Positions 11,560 to 23,000 of a stretch of 64,000 nucleotides of DNA are shown here, one piece after another; the stretch's first letter is position 1; each line of letters starts with the position of its first letter. The notes beneath the pieces are model-generated. The model worked only from the letters and a program-made list of their open reading frames with translations. It was not told the origin of the DNA and did no database searches. The stretch covers positions 1,417,771 through 1,481,770 of the forward strand of contig SCFE01000015.1 in NCBI GenBank assembly GCA_004352715.1. Reading direction: 5' to 3'. This stretch comes from Hofstenia miamia (lineage: Eukaryota > Xenacoelomorpha > Acoela). Both the position numbers and the translations under genes were made by a program.

Positions 11560-12240
11560 AGAAATGTTCAGAATTAGAGAACTTTTTCATATCAAAAGAG
11601 TCATACACCATTTTAACGAAAACCAAATAGCTATTTCTCAACAACTGAGTGTATCACAGCCTCAGGCATCAAAAACCTTTAAAAAAATGTCAAAACCGAG
11701 GAACTTAAAAAACGCCAAGACCATGTGGACGCCAAGAGACTAAGTTCTCGAACAACAGATGTGATTCGTTGCTTGGCTACACTACATTCAAAATAGTCTG
11801 CACATGATATATTAGAAAATATCCCACAACAACCATCTCTAACAACTGTTCAGCCGAATTCGTATGACAAATGAAGTTTGTTTTGTCAAAAACCTGACAA
11901 AAAGTCATTACTTTCTTCTACAAAAATTGTAAAGCGTTCTGCAAAAATTCTAAAATAAGATTGTTGATATAAGGAACAAGATACTATTTACCAATGAATC
12001 GATGCTTTATCACTTTCAATTCCACAGAAATTTTGCAGATGTCCAAAAACCAAAAAAGGAGAGCCCATTGCAAAAATTCTCCGTCAATGATGTGGACATC
12101 ATTTTGCGCATCTATTTCTGGGCCAGTGTGACTGTCGCATCGTGCGCCACTCTGCAAGAACTACGTTCGAGACGGTCACTTTCCTTACAATTCGCCTCTT
12201 TTACATATTATCTCTTGCACCGCATACTACAAGTTACATG
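11560..12240 (+). pseudogene. Decayed Tc1-like transposase relic
   Basis: Translated pieces in shifting frames follow the order of a Tc1-family transposase. A helix-turn-helix-like segment near 11600-11700 (around QQLSVSQPQASK) comes first, then a MWTPRD-like linker near 11720, then KILFTNESMLYHF at about 11967-12010, which corresponds to the first catalytic block (usual form ILFTDES; here Asn replaces the Asp), then FWASVTVASCATLQEL at about 12115-12165, corresponding to the VWGxxSxxGxxxL block. Stops and frameshifts break it and the C-terminal catalytic part is missing. The adjacent Tigger relic starts directly after it. Assignment to Tc1 rather than another IS630/Tc1 branch is an inference. 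Confidence 0.6.
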
Positions 12241-13870
12241 AAAACACGAAGAATAGACCTGTAGCTGGAGACGTCCAGAAACAACGTAAAACTATTGACC
12301 CAGACACGAAAATGAAAATCATCAAAGACCAATAATTTGGGAAAATGTCAGGACTATTCCAGACTTTACCGCCTGCTACGTTTTACCGTCCTATTATTTT
12401 AAAGGATACGGTTAAGGTGAAGACAGCAAGAAATTCGGTAGGGCTTAAAGCATGCGTCACAAGACATCAGAGAGGTCTCCTTCATGAAATGGAAAAATTG
12501 CTGGCAATGTGCTTTCACATACAGATTTATTAAAGAATTCTGATAAGCCTCCTTAATATCCAAGCAAAAGTACGCAGATTGTCACCACGCTGGAGGAGTG
12601 ATAGGAAGAAGAATCAACAGAGACATTTTATCTCAATAATGGTAGCATCAGCGGTGAGGCAGCGAGAGCCGATGTGGAATGATTAGAGTTGTTCGAAGAA
12701 TTGGCAAAATAATGGCAAAATATGGTCATTGTCTAGAACGAAATATGTAATGTGGATGAAGAAAGAAAATGACAAAGATCATACATACACAAGGAAGCAA
12801 AATCTATGTCTTGTTTTAAAGCTGTCAAGGCAAAAAGCATTGTTGTTGGGTGGAAATTTCGCAGAACTTAAACTGAAACTTCTCCATATTCATCGCTCAG
12901 AAAATCCAGGAGCACTGAAAAAAATGAATCAACACACGCTGTCTGCTTATTATCGCCTAAACTTAAACTTTTTGCAAAGAGTTGAATGCCAAGCGTTTCA
13001 TACCCAAAGTCAAGCAGTACGTGCTTGAAAAAAGTCTTCAATTTAATGTACTTCTGTATCTCAACATTGCTCCATGACATCCCCAGGATATTGATGATTT
13101 ACACCAGGATGTTACGATGTTGTGCATCTTCCTAAAAACACGCCTGCCATTTTACAGCTTATGGATCAAGGGGGTCATAGCAACATTCAAAGTTTATTAT
13201 ATTTGCGCACAACATCCTCCAAGGCTATACCTGCACCTGACAAAGGTGAATTGATTCTTTTTAAATTTTAATAAACTGCAACATTACAAACTGCAAGGTC
13301 TATTGAAAAAATGCCTGAAACGTTTTGTGAATCAATTTGAAGGATTCGATAATGAGGAAAATGTCAAGAATGTAAATTGAAGAGTTATGGATCTTGCTAA
13401 TGAACATAATTTGAAAGTGGAAGGGAATGACATTGAAGAATTGGTGGAATATGAAGAGGGTGAGTTATAGACAGAAAATCTGATGAAATTGGAAAAATTC
13501 CAGCATGAAGAAGAATAACAAAAGCTCCGCAAACGAATTCGTATAAAACAAATTCACCGTCGAGGAATGAGGGAATTTTATCTCGAAGATTAATTCTAGA
13601 ACTTGAAGCCAAAGATCACAACATTACACGATTTTTCAAGGTTGAAAGGCACACATCCGAATTGTTCCCATGTTATGAAGAAAGAAAGAAGATAACAAAG
13701 CAAACAACACTGGCGGGATTGTTTATGAGAACTATCCCTTTGTCATTTATCGCTATGCAAACATCAAAGAATTATTAATCGCTTGGTGGCCGCTCATATG
13801 AACATATAACGTACTGAGGCCACTGCATGAAATTGATAATACTCGTTCAACATAGCACAGTTTGATTTCA
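12241..13870 (+). pseudogene. Decayed Tigger/pogo-like transposase (CENP-B HTH plus DDE_1)
   Basis: Fragments in all three + frames line up in order with a Tigger-type transposase. The N-terminal piece QRKTIDPDTKMKIIKD is at about 12270-12330. HEMEKLLAM (about 12483-12510) and a LNIQAKV piece (about 12550-12572) come from the CENP-B-type DNA-binding region, and ISGEAARADVE (about 12648-12680) from the linker. The first catalytic block NVDE is at 12749-12760. LHIHRSENPGALKKMNQHTL at about 12890-12950 follows. The second block reads NIAP-stop-HP at 13063-13083, so its Asp is lost to Asn and its Gly to TGA. The third block LMDQG is at 13158-13172, and a C-terminal FEGFDNEENVKNV segment starts near 13337. 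Many stops and frameshifts make it dead. The final part shares a repeat with 14827-14970. Confidence 0.8.
13728..13866 (+). repeat. 3'-end repeat of the Tigger relic, copy 1
   Basis: Begins AGAACTATCCCTTTGTCATT and ends near AACATAGCACAG. It is about 75% similar by eye to 14827-14970 in the same orientation; shared words include ATCGCTATGCAA and TCATATGAACATA. Confidence 0.65.
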
Positions 13871-14826
13871 GGGTATTAAATTTTTTATGTATACATGAAT
13901 ATATAATATTGTGAATGTCTACTTAGTTGTCATTTGTAATTATGTTGAAGAGATAAATGTCTTAAATCGGAAACCACGCCTACTACTGTTTTACATAATA
14001 ACTATGATGGAATTTTCCAGTGTGCTCCTGATACTTCATGCATCTCAGACTTCTACAACTGTAAGGTTTCGGTGGATAACTACAACTACAAAGTGGAATT
14101 AATCGATTGGAACTTATTTTCTTACTTTACTGATATGCTTAGCAGAGTGCTTAAAATGATGGAATTTCACATTAACTTATCTCCCTCCGGCGTTCAGTTG
14201 TGAAACAATATATCCGTTGTGTACTACTTTGGAACATAAAACTCACGTTGACGATACAATTCATGCTCCCGTCAGAGCTGAATAATAAGAGAAAGTACCT
14301 CGAATATCGCCATTTGCAGTCTTATTTTTTTGCACCCAAACACAACGGCAAATTAAACATCATAGTGGGTTACGTACACATTACTCCTCGCACGAAACCA
14401 ATTCCTTTTCACATACACAACTTCTTATATGTAATTTAAATGCAATCAACCGCCAATGGATCACGTAGCAATGCAATGGGGTTTCTGCCATGCATTTTGA
14501 AACACCGGTGTTCACTAAAGATAAATATAAAACATCTTCATCGCTCGTGATGGCATTCAATACCAATTCTACAGGACACCAATGGGGCCAACTTCTCAGT
14601 GACATCTTGTCAGTTACTCACTAACGCTATCATTGCTTCGGTTCGATATCCTTGTTCTTTTTATAGCCGCACACATAAGCATCCTCTTACTCGGTTTTGA
14701 CAGTCTAATATAGACAGATATCCAGCAATAGTTATATACAATCCGGACAATTGGTAGCAAACGTTTCACAACGACATTCAGAAGCAACAGATCTCTTTCT
14801 CATATTCAAAGTCTAAACCTTACTGC
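13871..14826. other. Non-coding stretch between two Tigger 3' ends
   Basis: Opposed overlapping short frames at 14200-14439 (+) and 14381-14605 (-) have no recognisable protein content. The stretch may be the remains of a second Tigger copy with its coding part lost; nothing in the translation proves this. Confidence 0.35.
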
Positions 14827-14970
14827 AGAACTATCTCTTTGTTAATTATCGCTATGCAACCGACAAATAACCATTGGTCACTTAGCTTTCTCATGGCCGT
14901 TCATATGAACATAAAATATGCTGATACCACTGCTTGACATTGATGACTCTCGTTGAACATAGCGCAGATT
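14827..14970 (+). repeat. 3'-end repeat of a Tigger-like element, copy 2
   Basis: Begins AGAACTATCTCTTTGTTAAT and ends near AACATAGCGCAG, matching 13728-13866. It indicates a second, mostly lost copy of the same Tigger family in the same orientation, about 1.1 kb downstream. Confidence 0.6.
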
Positions 14971-17900
14971 CCAACTTCATCCTCACTTCGTCTCTCAAAC
15001 TTTCCTGTTCATCGAATTTTGCTTTTCAGACATTTGGTCCTCCAATGAACCAGAAAGCTGTTAGGCTTGGTTGATCCTTATAGGAATACTAATTCACTTC
15101 CTCTGCTTCTAACTTCACTCCCTCATCGCCTCTAACAGCGTTTTCACTTAAGCCTTATTTCAAACGCTAATCTCCCGTGGCAAAACGCGTGTTTGACGAC
15201 TCAGACAATGACGTTGAAGATGTTAACAAATCTAAACAACGGTTGGAAGGATTGAAAGATTAAAATGTTTTTGTGCAAATTTTGATTCGTCATTTGATAT
15301 ATTTGATGTAATCTTTGTTTTGTAAAATTTAATGATCGTTTTTTAATATTTTTGTGGTGGATAGAATGAGTTTCATATTTTGTAATCTTTTTCAAATAAA
15401 AAACAAAGTTATTAATGTTTGTGTTTCCTATAAATGTGTTCACCTTTTCTATATAATTCTCAGGAAAGTTTATTAGGCATCTAATGTACTTGCCCTGGAA
15501 TAGCAAAGATACTTACGATGTCTGAATTACAAAATACAGTATCCATATCGTAATTATTAAAGTTTTACTTGTGATAATACTAACGTTACTTTTTTATTTT
15601 TGAACAATTTATGTTAGTGATCTCTGTCATATAGTTACGGCATATATTTTATGCATTACGATACTATATTCTGTTTTTTATATATAAGTTCAGTACACCA
15701 TACCTAATAAAAAACAAGTACCTCTTGAACATTTACTTAACGATGGGCCTGTCTGAACGTAACTCAATCGCTAAGTGAGAATAGTCTGTATTTAGCAATA
15801 AATTTAAAACAATGTCACCAATCATCCCATCATTTTTTGATCATTCTTGTCAACTAGGTAATACATGAATTCCTCCAATTTTAGGATGTGCATAATTAAA
15901 TAATATAATTAGTGGTGATGCACTCAGCTCGAAATTGAACAAAAGTGAAGTTTTGCAGCGCCATCTTTTGATAAAAGTTAAAATTTTTGTTAAAGGAAAT
16001 GGATTGGAAGAAAGTAAAAAAATAGTTCTGTTTAAAAACTAATCAGGCACTTGAAAGCCTAATAACAACAACCAAACATTTTCTGCCTAGGCAGTGAATT
16101 TTGTGGGGAATATTTGGCTATATTATATTTCTTAACAATACTGTGAAGTGAATTGCAATTTCATTGAAACATAACAAGTCATAAAAATAATACAATAGAA
16201 AAAAACAATGATGAAGTAGATGCTTGCTAAATCTATTATAAACTGTGTATTACCCATTTAAATGTACAACAATGATCAATGTTGGAATTTTAAAACAATT
16301 GCCTACGAATTCTATGAAAACTAGAAACTAACCATTACATTTCGGGATTGAAATTTGAAAATTATAAAAAAGTGTCTAAATTACAATTTATCCCTAATTT
16401 TGCTGCAATTTTGCGATGAACCAATTATAGCTGTTCAATGGTATTACATTAACCACGAAAATTTCAATACTGTTGAGGTTTTTCGCAATTCATTAGATAT
16501 TTCTGCCGCACAGTCAATGTGAAAGGTATTGAGCAAAAACAAACAGTGTTTAACTCTAACTAAATCAAGCGAATATCTACGCGTTATTTTTTAATAGAAT
16601 TTCTTAAGTGACTAAAAAACATGGAAGGTACCGGTTCAGAATTCATAATGAAAAAAATATTGCGTTACAAATTAACGCTCTTTTAATAGACTTATGTTAT
16701 TTTAAGAAAATAACATTCTGGCGTAATTGAAAACACCATGCAGCTTTAAAGCAAACTGAACATTTTTGATAATGTCAAATTTCTAGATTTTCAAGAATAG
16801 ATCTGTAATAAAAACCAGAGTTGGAATTGAGCCGATTACTTAAGCCCAAGTCCAGCCCGGCACAAAATATTTTTCTTTTACACCACTGATAGTGCCTCTT
16901 GCCTCATAGAGGCCATTAGCACTACCCTATGAAATTGATTGGAAAATTTGCATAATGTATTGATTAATACATTCCGCCAACAATGCCAATTCAATTCTTT
17001 TTAAATTCAGATTGCATTGTTAATCTTAATAAAATAAACGTTTCATACAGGGCTGTAGGCCTGGAGCCTAAGGAGTTCAACCCTTGCTGGTGCATGTGCG
17101 AGCTCCTCCTGTAAGTGATTGCACTTGGCTACCAAATATTTTGCTTAGACTTTTATGGAAAACAAATACAATTTTATAATTGATAGTATTGTAATGTTAA
17201 ATGAGATAATAGCGATTGTTCAATGACTGACAACGATTTATCAATAAGTTCAATCTCCAGATATTATATTATTAACTGGGCATGACAAAACAATATCAGT
17301 ATTTGCCACAAATAATTATTACCAGGATTGCAATTGTTCTAATTATCATTTAAAGAACATATCATTACTTATATATTCAATTACTAAAATTCTCTGCCAA
17401 CTTACATCAGCACAAGGTGCGTGGGAGTTTTCCGAAACAGCAGACAAAATTTAAATTTTAAAAGTATTGCACCAGCCAACAAAGCAGGACTGATTAAATT
17501 TATAGAGAATGCTTTTCTGTCATTTGCAAAGTCTAAGTTTTCAAGTGAATTTTTTTGGATTTCAAATACCAATTAAAATATTAGGTCCAGGCCCGGCCCA
17601 AATTGCTATGTCAAAAATTCGGCCCAACCCAATTCCAACTATAATAAAACTAAATGTAAAATGCTTAAAGTTAAAACAAACAATACATACCATACCGCGA
17701 CATGAAGATGAGCTAAGTCATATTTGCATCTAAAATCAGAAAAACTGGTAAGCGTTTGCCAAATAATTATTAACAGAAATATTAAGAAAATCATTCACTT
17801 AAATTCGTAAAGTTTTAATTGATGCCAGTTCTTTAAGACAAATTCTAAATGAATGTATATATTACATATGTATTATACTTTATCATGAATTATTTTATAT

Positions 17901-18955
17901 ATGGATAAAAAATTTGTATTTTCTAAAATATAAGAGGCCTTTTTCGACAAATTTTACATTTAATAATATCATTTTATTCTCTAAGCACATTATTTTTAAA
18001 TAATATCATTTTATTCTCTAAGCACATTCGCTAGAACTGCAAATTCACAATTAATGATGATCTAAAAATTTATGATGAGAAACATTAAAATTAAATTATT
18101 ACAGTTTTCATATTTACAGTAAAATATTTAAATACGCTTTCATGCAATATTTTCCACGTTGGCAATTACTTAGTTTGCAAAATATAATTATATATAATTA
18201 TTGCTCAATAACATAATTACACATAATTGTATATAATTATATTCTAACCGTTTGGGAATATCGCCCCCATATCCAGAAAGGCGAGTTCAGTAAGTACGTA
18301 ATATATGCATGTAGTAAATGAGAAAAATTTAAATATTTCCTGTTTTTCAACATCATTACATAAATTATGGAAGAATTAATTAATTCCATATTAGAAATAT
18401 TATTAAAAATTAATATAAAATAGTAGAATTATATTTTAAAAAAATTAAATTATATGTAATTATATCCGAAGAGTATAATTAAATAATCTACTGTTTTACT
18501 AAATAATTCATGTATGTCTTTTTCAGAAAAACCATATTGCGCATACGCTATAAGGACTTGGTAAAATCAATTACAAAATATTAAAACATAAATATTGAGA
18601 TACATTGTCTAAAGAGTTTTAAAATCAATTTAAAAACTATCATTCTAAAAACATTTTTAAATAGTTACCAAACGTTCCACACCGAAATTCTCAAAAAAAT
18701 TAAAGACGTTTATCACCGACTAAAAGATTACATTTCCAATACGCGATAATTTAAAATAATTTTCAATCAACTTAGAGTTGCTAAACTAATTATAAATTAT
18801 GTGTTTCGACATTCTTAAGAATTAATCCCATTAACAAAATTGTTAAATGCGTCTTATTGATTATACGCGCTAGTTACATCACTCAAAAATGGAAAGGGGA
18901 CATCTAGCGGGAAAAAATATGTGAGTGTCTATTCATAATTCGTCCTGCAAGCATA
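14971..18955. other. Non-coding DNA upstream of the receptor gene
   Basis: No supportable gene. A 28-codon acidic frame without Met (VAKRVFDDSDNDVEDV...) ends with TAA at 15261-15263; it looks exon-like but is too short to claim. GC-rich patches at 16840-16870, 17050-17110 and 17585-17640 (GGCCCGGCCC-like words) belong to the dispersed G/C-rich repeats also seen near 50 kb and 58 kb. No promoter element for the receptor could be defined. Confidence 0.4.
17964..18035. repeat. 37-bp tandem duplication
   Basis: TAATATCATTTTATTCTCTA followed by AGCACATT occurs at 17964 and again at 18001, offset 37 bases. The shared part is about 28 bases with no difference visible. Confidence 0.85.
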
Positions 18956-19115
18956 ATGGTGAACATTTCGTATGTTGCGGTTACAGATAGTCCTACCAAA
19001 AATAACGGAAGTAATTATTATTATTCGTATACAGACGATATTTGGAACTACCAAATTGGCGAATGCATAACAATTGCGTGCTTATTGGCCATAATTGGAA
19101 TAGCCGGCGTAATAG
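18956..19115 (+). CDS. Receptor exon 1 (N-terminus and first half of TM1)
   Basis: Starts at ATG 18956 and encodes residues 1-53 plus the first base of G54. It ends at a strong donor (AATAG|GTAAGC). The cut falls within the Gly codon of the TM1 GN motif, and the next exon supplies GCAAC to complete Gly-Asn, which strongly supports the junction. Confidence 0.85.
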
Positions 19116-20011
19116 GTAAGCTTCATCAATTCGTAATGTAACCATTGGTAATATAAGAAGTGTATGATTGAATAAATCCGACTGTTATTATTATTATTAT
19201 TACTGTGCAAAAGATTTTTCATTTGCGAAAGATAATGAAAAATTAAATTTTGTAAAACAATATTTACAAAAAATTTAATTATTTTTAAAAATGTAACAGT
19301 AACAAATTGTTAAAAAATTATATTCAAAAACTTCACGCAATATATAGATAAATTGAAGAAATATGCAAAATGCAATATACATGGATAAAAATATTACAGA
19401 TATGGACTATGAAATTACCAAATTTTCTTACAAAAAAAAGAAAAAATTTGATTTGTGTTTATAAAAGCATAAACTTCGCAACAAGCTTATCTCAATGAAA
19501 ATGTTCATTTACAAAACAGCAGAACAGGCATTTGAAAATTTAATTATGTTGATAATCGAATCGAAATTAAATTTTCAAAGTCTCACTATGTTTTCTTGAA
19601 TCATTAAGATTGCGGTGTTTTCTTTCAAGGAATAATCATGGAGTGTCAAAGTTCGTACAACTAAAACAGCTAAACCGAGTCTTTTATTTATAAACGAAAG
19701 GAAATAGTTAATTTTAATTACGCTAAAAAGTTACCACTTTAAAAACATGCAATTTTGCAGGCATCAGAATTTACAACTCCTATCCACGTCTAGGATTTTT
19801 CAAAAATAACAATAAATATATTTTACACTGAAATGAAAAGTGGAAAGTTAAGTGACACAGGCTAAAATTATACATTGAATATAATAACAGCAATATTTCA
19901 GATATCAATAATAACCACTTTAACGCATGTGCTAAGCAATTTTTACAGATGTTTACAATTTTTAAAAACTTAGTATAATTTTTTTGCAAGTATAATATAT
20001 ATGTATATATN

Positions 20012-20055
<44 letters not shown>

Positions 20056-23000
20056 ACATGTACTGAAAACCAAAAATAGTACATTTACTTGGAAAAAATT
20101 TAACTGAGGTGATAAAGAATGATAAAAAATTAAACTGCCAAAATATTTGCATTTAAATTGTACCACCAAGTGAATTAAGGATTAAAGCAGCATACTTAAT
20201 TAGCAGTTTTTTTACTAAATTAAAAGAGACGTATTCAAGGTTGAACTGGGAATAAAATATCTTAATGAGTTCGCAATCCAATCTAAGATAGATATCATCA
20301 AAGGCATCATAAATAAGAACATACAAGGGCTAAAATTGAATATGCAATAATTATACAAAATGGCGGTTGCTTTAAAGATACATAAATTTAAAATTAAATA
20401 GGAAACATAATAAATATTAAGATGGATTTAAAATTAGTAAGGGAACTAGTGATGAATTAGAAATTTTTATTGCCTCAAAAAGAGCCTAATATATTAGTTG
20501 CGAACAAAAAGCTTGAAAATTCAATTAACGCGATCCTGTGTAAAGTAGCTTGACATCTGCAGTCTCCTTAAAGTTCACATTTCCACAACTTGTGAAGTCT
20601 AAACTAGCTGAACAACATGTTAATATTCTGCCGCTGGGTATGGGCAGCTGCCCTGAGATCAATATCATCAAGAACCTATGGCTGAAGAGGAAAGTGGTTG
20701 CTCATACCCCCCCCCCCCCAGTCTGTAATACTTGAAAAGCAACGTAATGTCTGGTATCAAAATGTAACTCAAGAACTGCGTCAAAACACATTAGTGATTG
20801 GCTTTAAAATTGTGAAGAAATATATTGACTGTATGTTTCTTAATATTCATACACTACTGTTCTGTATATCAAATACCTGTTTTAAGCCTTCTTAAAAATA
20901 TAATAGTTTTTATGCTTTCCAATTTGATATAATGAAAAATTTAGGTTATCAAGAAATGTTTGGCGGCAACTGTAAGGGATTGTTTTTGTGCGACCTTGCA
21001 CTTCAATTAGCTGCAGTGAAATTAAGTGCATGTTATATGTAAAGCAAACACTACAGAAAAGAAGTATACTGCACTAAAAGTCTTGAATCAATTAAGATTG
21101 CAGAAATAAATATCAATTAAATAAACAATGACAATGCATAGGGAGATCGTAAATATGATTTTGTGAATAATCGCATTTTGGCTAAAAGTCAATGAAATTA
21201 ATAGCGCTTAACAAAACCGTACATGACAGATGAGAAGTCAAATGGGAATATCGCGCCTAGAGATATGGGGAATGAAAAATAATAAAGTAGCATCCGGTTC
21301 TTAGCATGAAGACCATTTAATTAAATACAGGTGATGGCATCCAATAAATATTAGCAAGTATGACTAACTGCCAATCAAGACACTAATTCGTTTCAACGGC
21401 TTACACCGCTTGGCGGCGAGAACCTCAAACCAACATCGAAAATGAAACTAAACCTCAAGTTCTTCAACTAAGCAATACAAGAAAGTAAAATTAATAAAAT
21501 CTCCCCGAAGACACAAAACGCAAAAATAATTTTTATTTAAAACTGTTTCCTAAAATTAAACGATTTTGAAATTTGCTTCCTGTTACCAATGTTTTTAAAA
21601 TAAGAGTCAAGCAAATTTATTGCTAAAATAAACAAACAAACAAATACTACAAACTACTATACATGTATATTTACAAAATTAAAAATATGCACACTTATTT
21701 AAAGGGCGTAAATTTCAAATGTCAAATGAAATCTGTCCATGCGCTTAATTTGTTTGATATTCCTTATAGTGATTGTTTGGATAATTGAAAAAACTGGATT
21801 TTATTTCAATGGTACACAAAATATCGTTTTCATTTATTATTTAAGGATTTTGCAACGATATTTTTTGAAAACTTTTTTAGAGGGAATTATAGATATCGCT
21901 TAATAAGAGGCTGAAAATAAACAAAGAGATCATAATGTGATATTTAAAAAACAATAATGCACTTCTGTGAAGAGGACAAAAGAAATTTAGATGAATGCTT
22001 TTTAACAGACAATCCCTGAATCCAATTAACTTTACTAAGCAGTTGAAGGGATTCACCTCGCGCAAACAATTTTCAGATAATTAGAACTTGTAGACAATCG
22101 CTGGAGGCTGGAAGTTAAACAAAACAAAGACAAAACGTAAAGAAATTAAAGAACGGAATATGAAATGGCAAATCTCTAGCATTTCATCAAAGTTGTCTTA
22201 AGAGAAAGTTTGGGTTAAATTTATTATCATATTTTAGATAATCAAGAATAATTATTTCTAATAAATCGCGGTATTTATTACAAAAATATAACGATATAAC
22301 GATATCTATGTATTTCAATAAAAAAATAATGTCATTCTTCCAGCTACAGGCGAGAATCAATAACGCCTGAAATGAAATAGACCCATAACTAAATCCATTT
22401 CAGCTATCTAATTAAAATGCCAAAAAATTTTAAAAAGCTATAAATCTAGCGAAAGGCATAAAATTTAACACGATATCTAATTGCTTAGACTACATCAAGT
22501 CATAAATTCGTATTAGCGATATTGCCCATTGTAAATGTTGAAAAACTTAAAGCCCTTGAAGGATTATCATTGATTTATTTTGCATTAAATCCAGTAATAA
22601 AAATTTGTTAGGAAGCATTTTCTGAAAAATTGTCTCTATAGTACTAGTAAAAAATAGTAAAATATACAATCATGGACAGAAGTTTGTATAAGCCATTCAT
22701 CACAGAATATTTTGGTGATGACACAAGACATGCTTGTGATTTAGTTTTTCTCCTGTACCCCTTATCAGAAGCAACCTAAAGTCTAGATGAATTAATTTTC
22801 ATTGCATGCAAGGTTTTTAGAAAATTTCAAAAATGTTGACAATTTTGAAGAAATCCATTGCAGCACTGATTTCCATACAGATTTTTTGTACAATACTCTC
22901 TATAGGAGCATTTTAGTAAAACTTTACAAGTAAATATAAATTGTTTGATATATAATAATGAGGTAATACAATTGAAGTTTAGGCAACATCCTGGTCATTA

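Larger units (their letters stand above)
19116..22982 (+). other. Receptor intron 1 (3867 bp)
   Basis: Bounded by GTAAGC and TTTAG. It is AT-rich and carries a (TTA)n run at about 19187-19201, a long (TA)n tract with an N at 20011, and a Tc1-like C-terminal relic near 20.5-20.9 kb. I see no further exon. Confidence 0.7.

Noticed and set aside
14635-14665. GGTTCGATATCC, similar to a tRNA B box
   Set aside because: No cloverleaf can be folded around it and the spacing to any A box is wrong. No tRNA was found on either strand.
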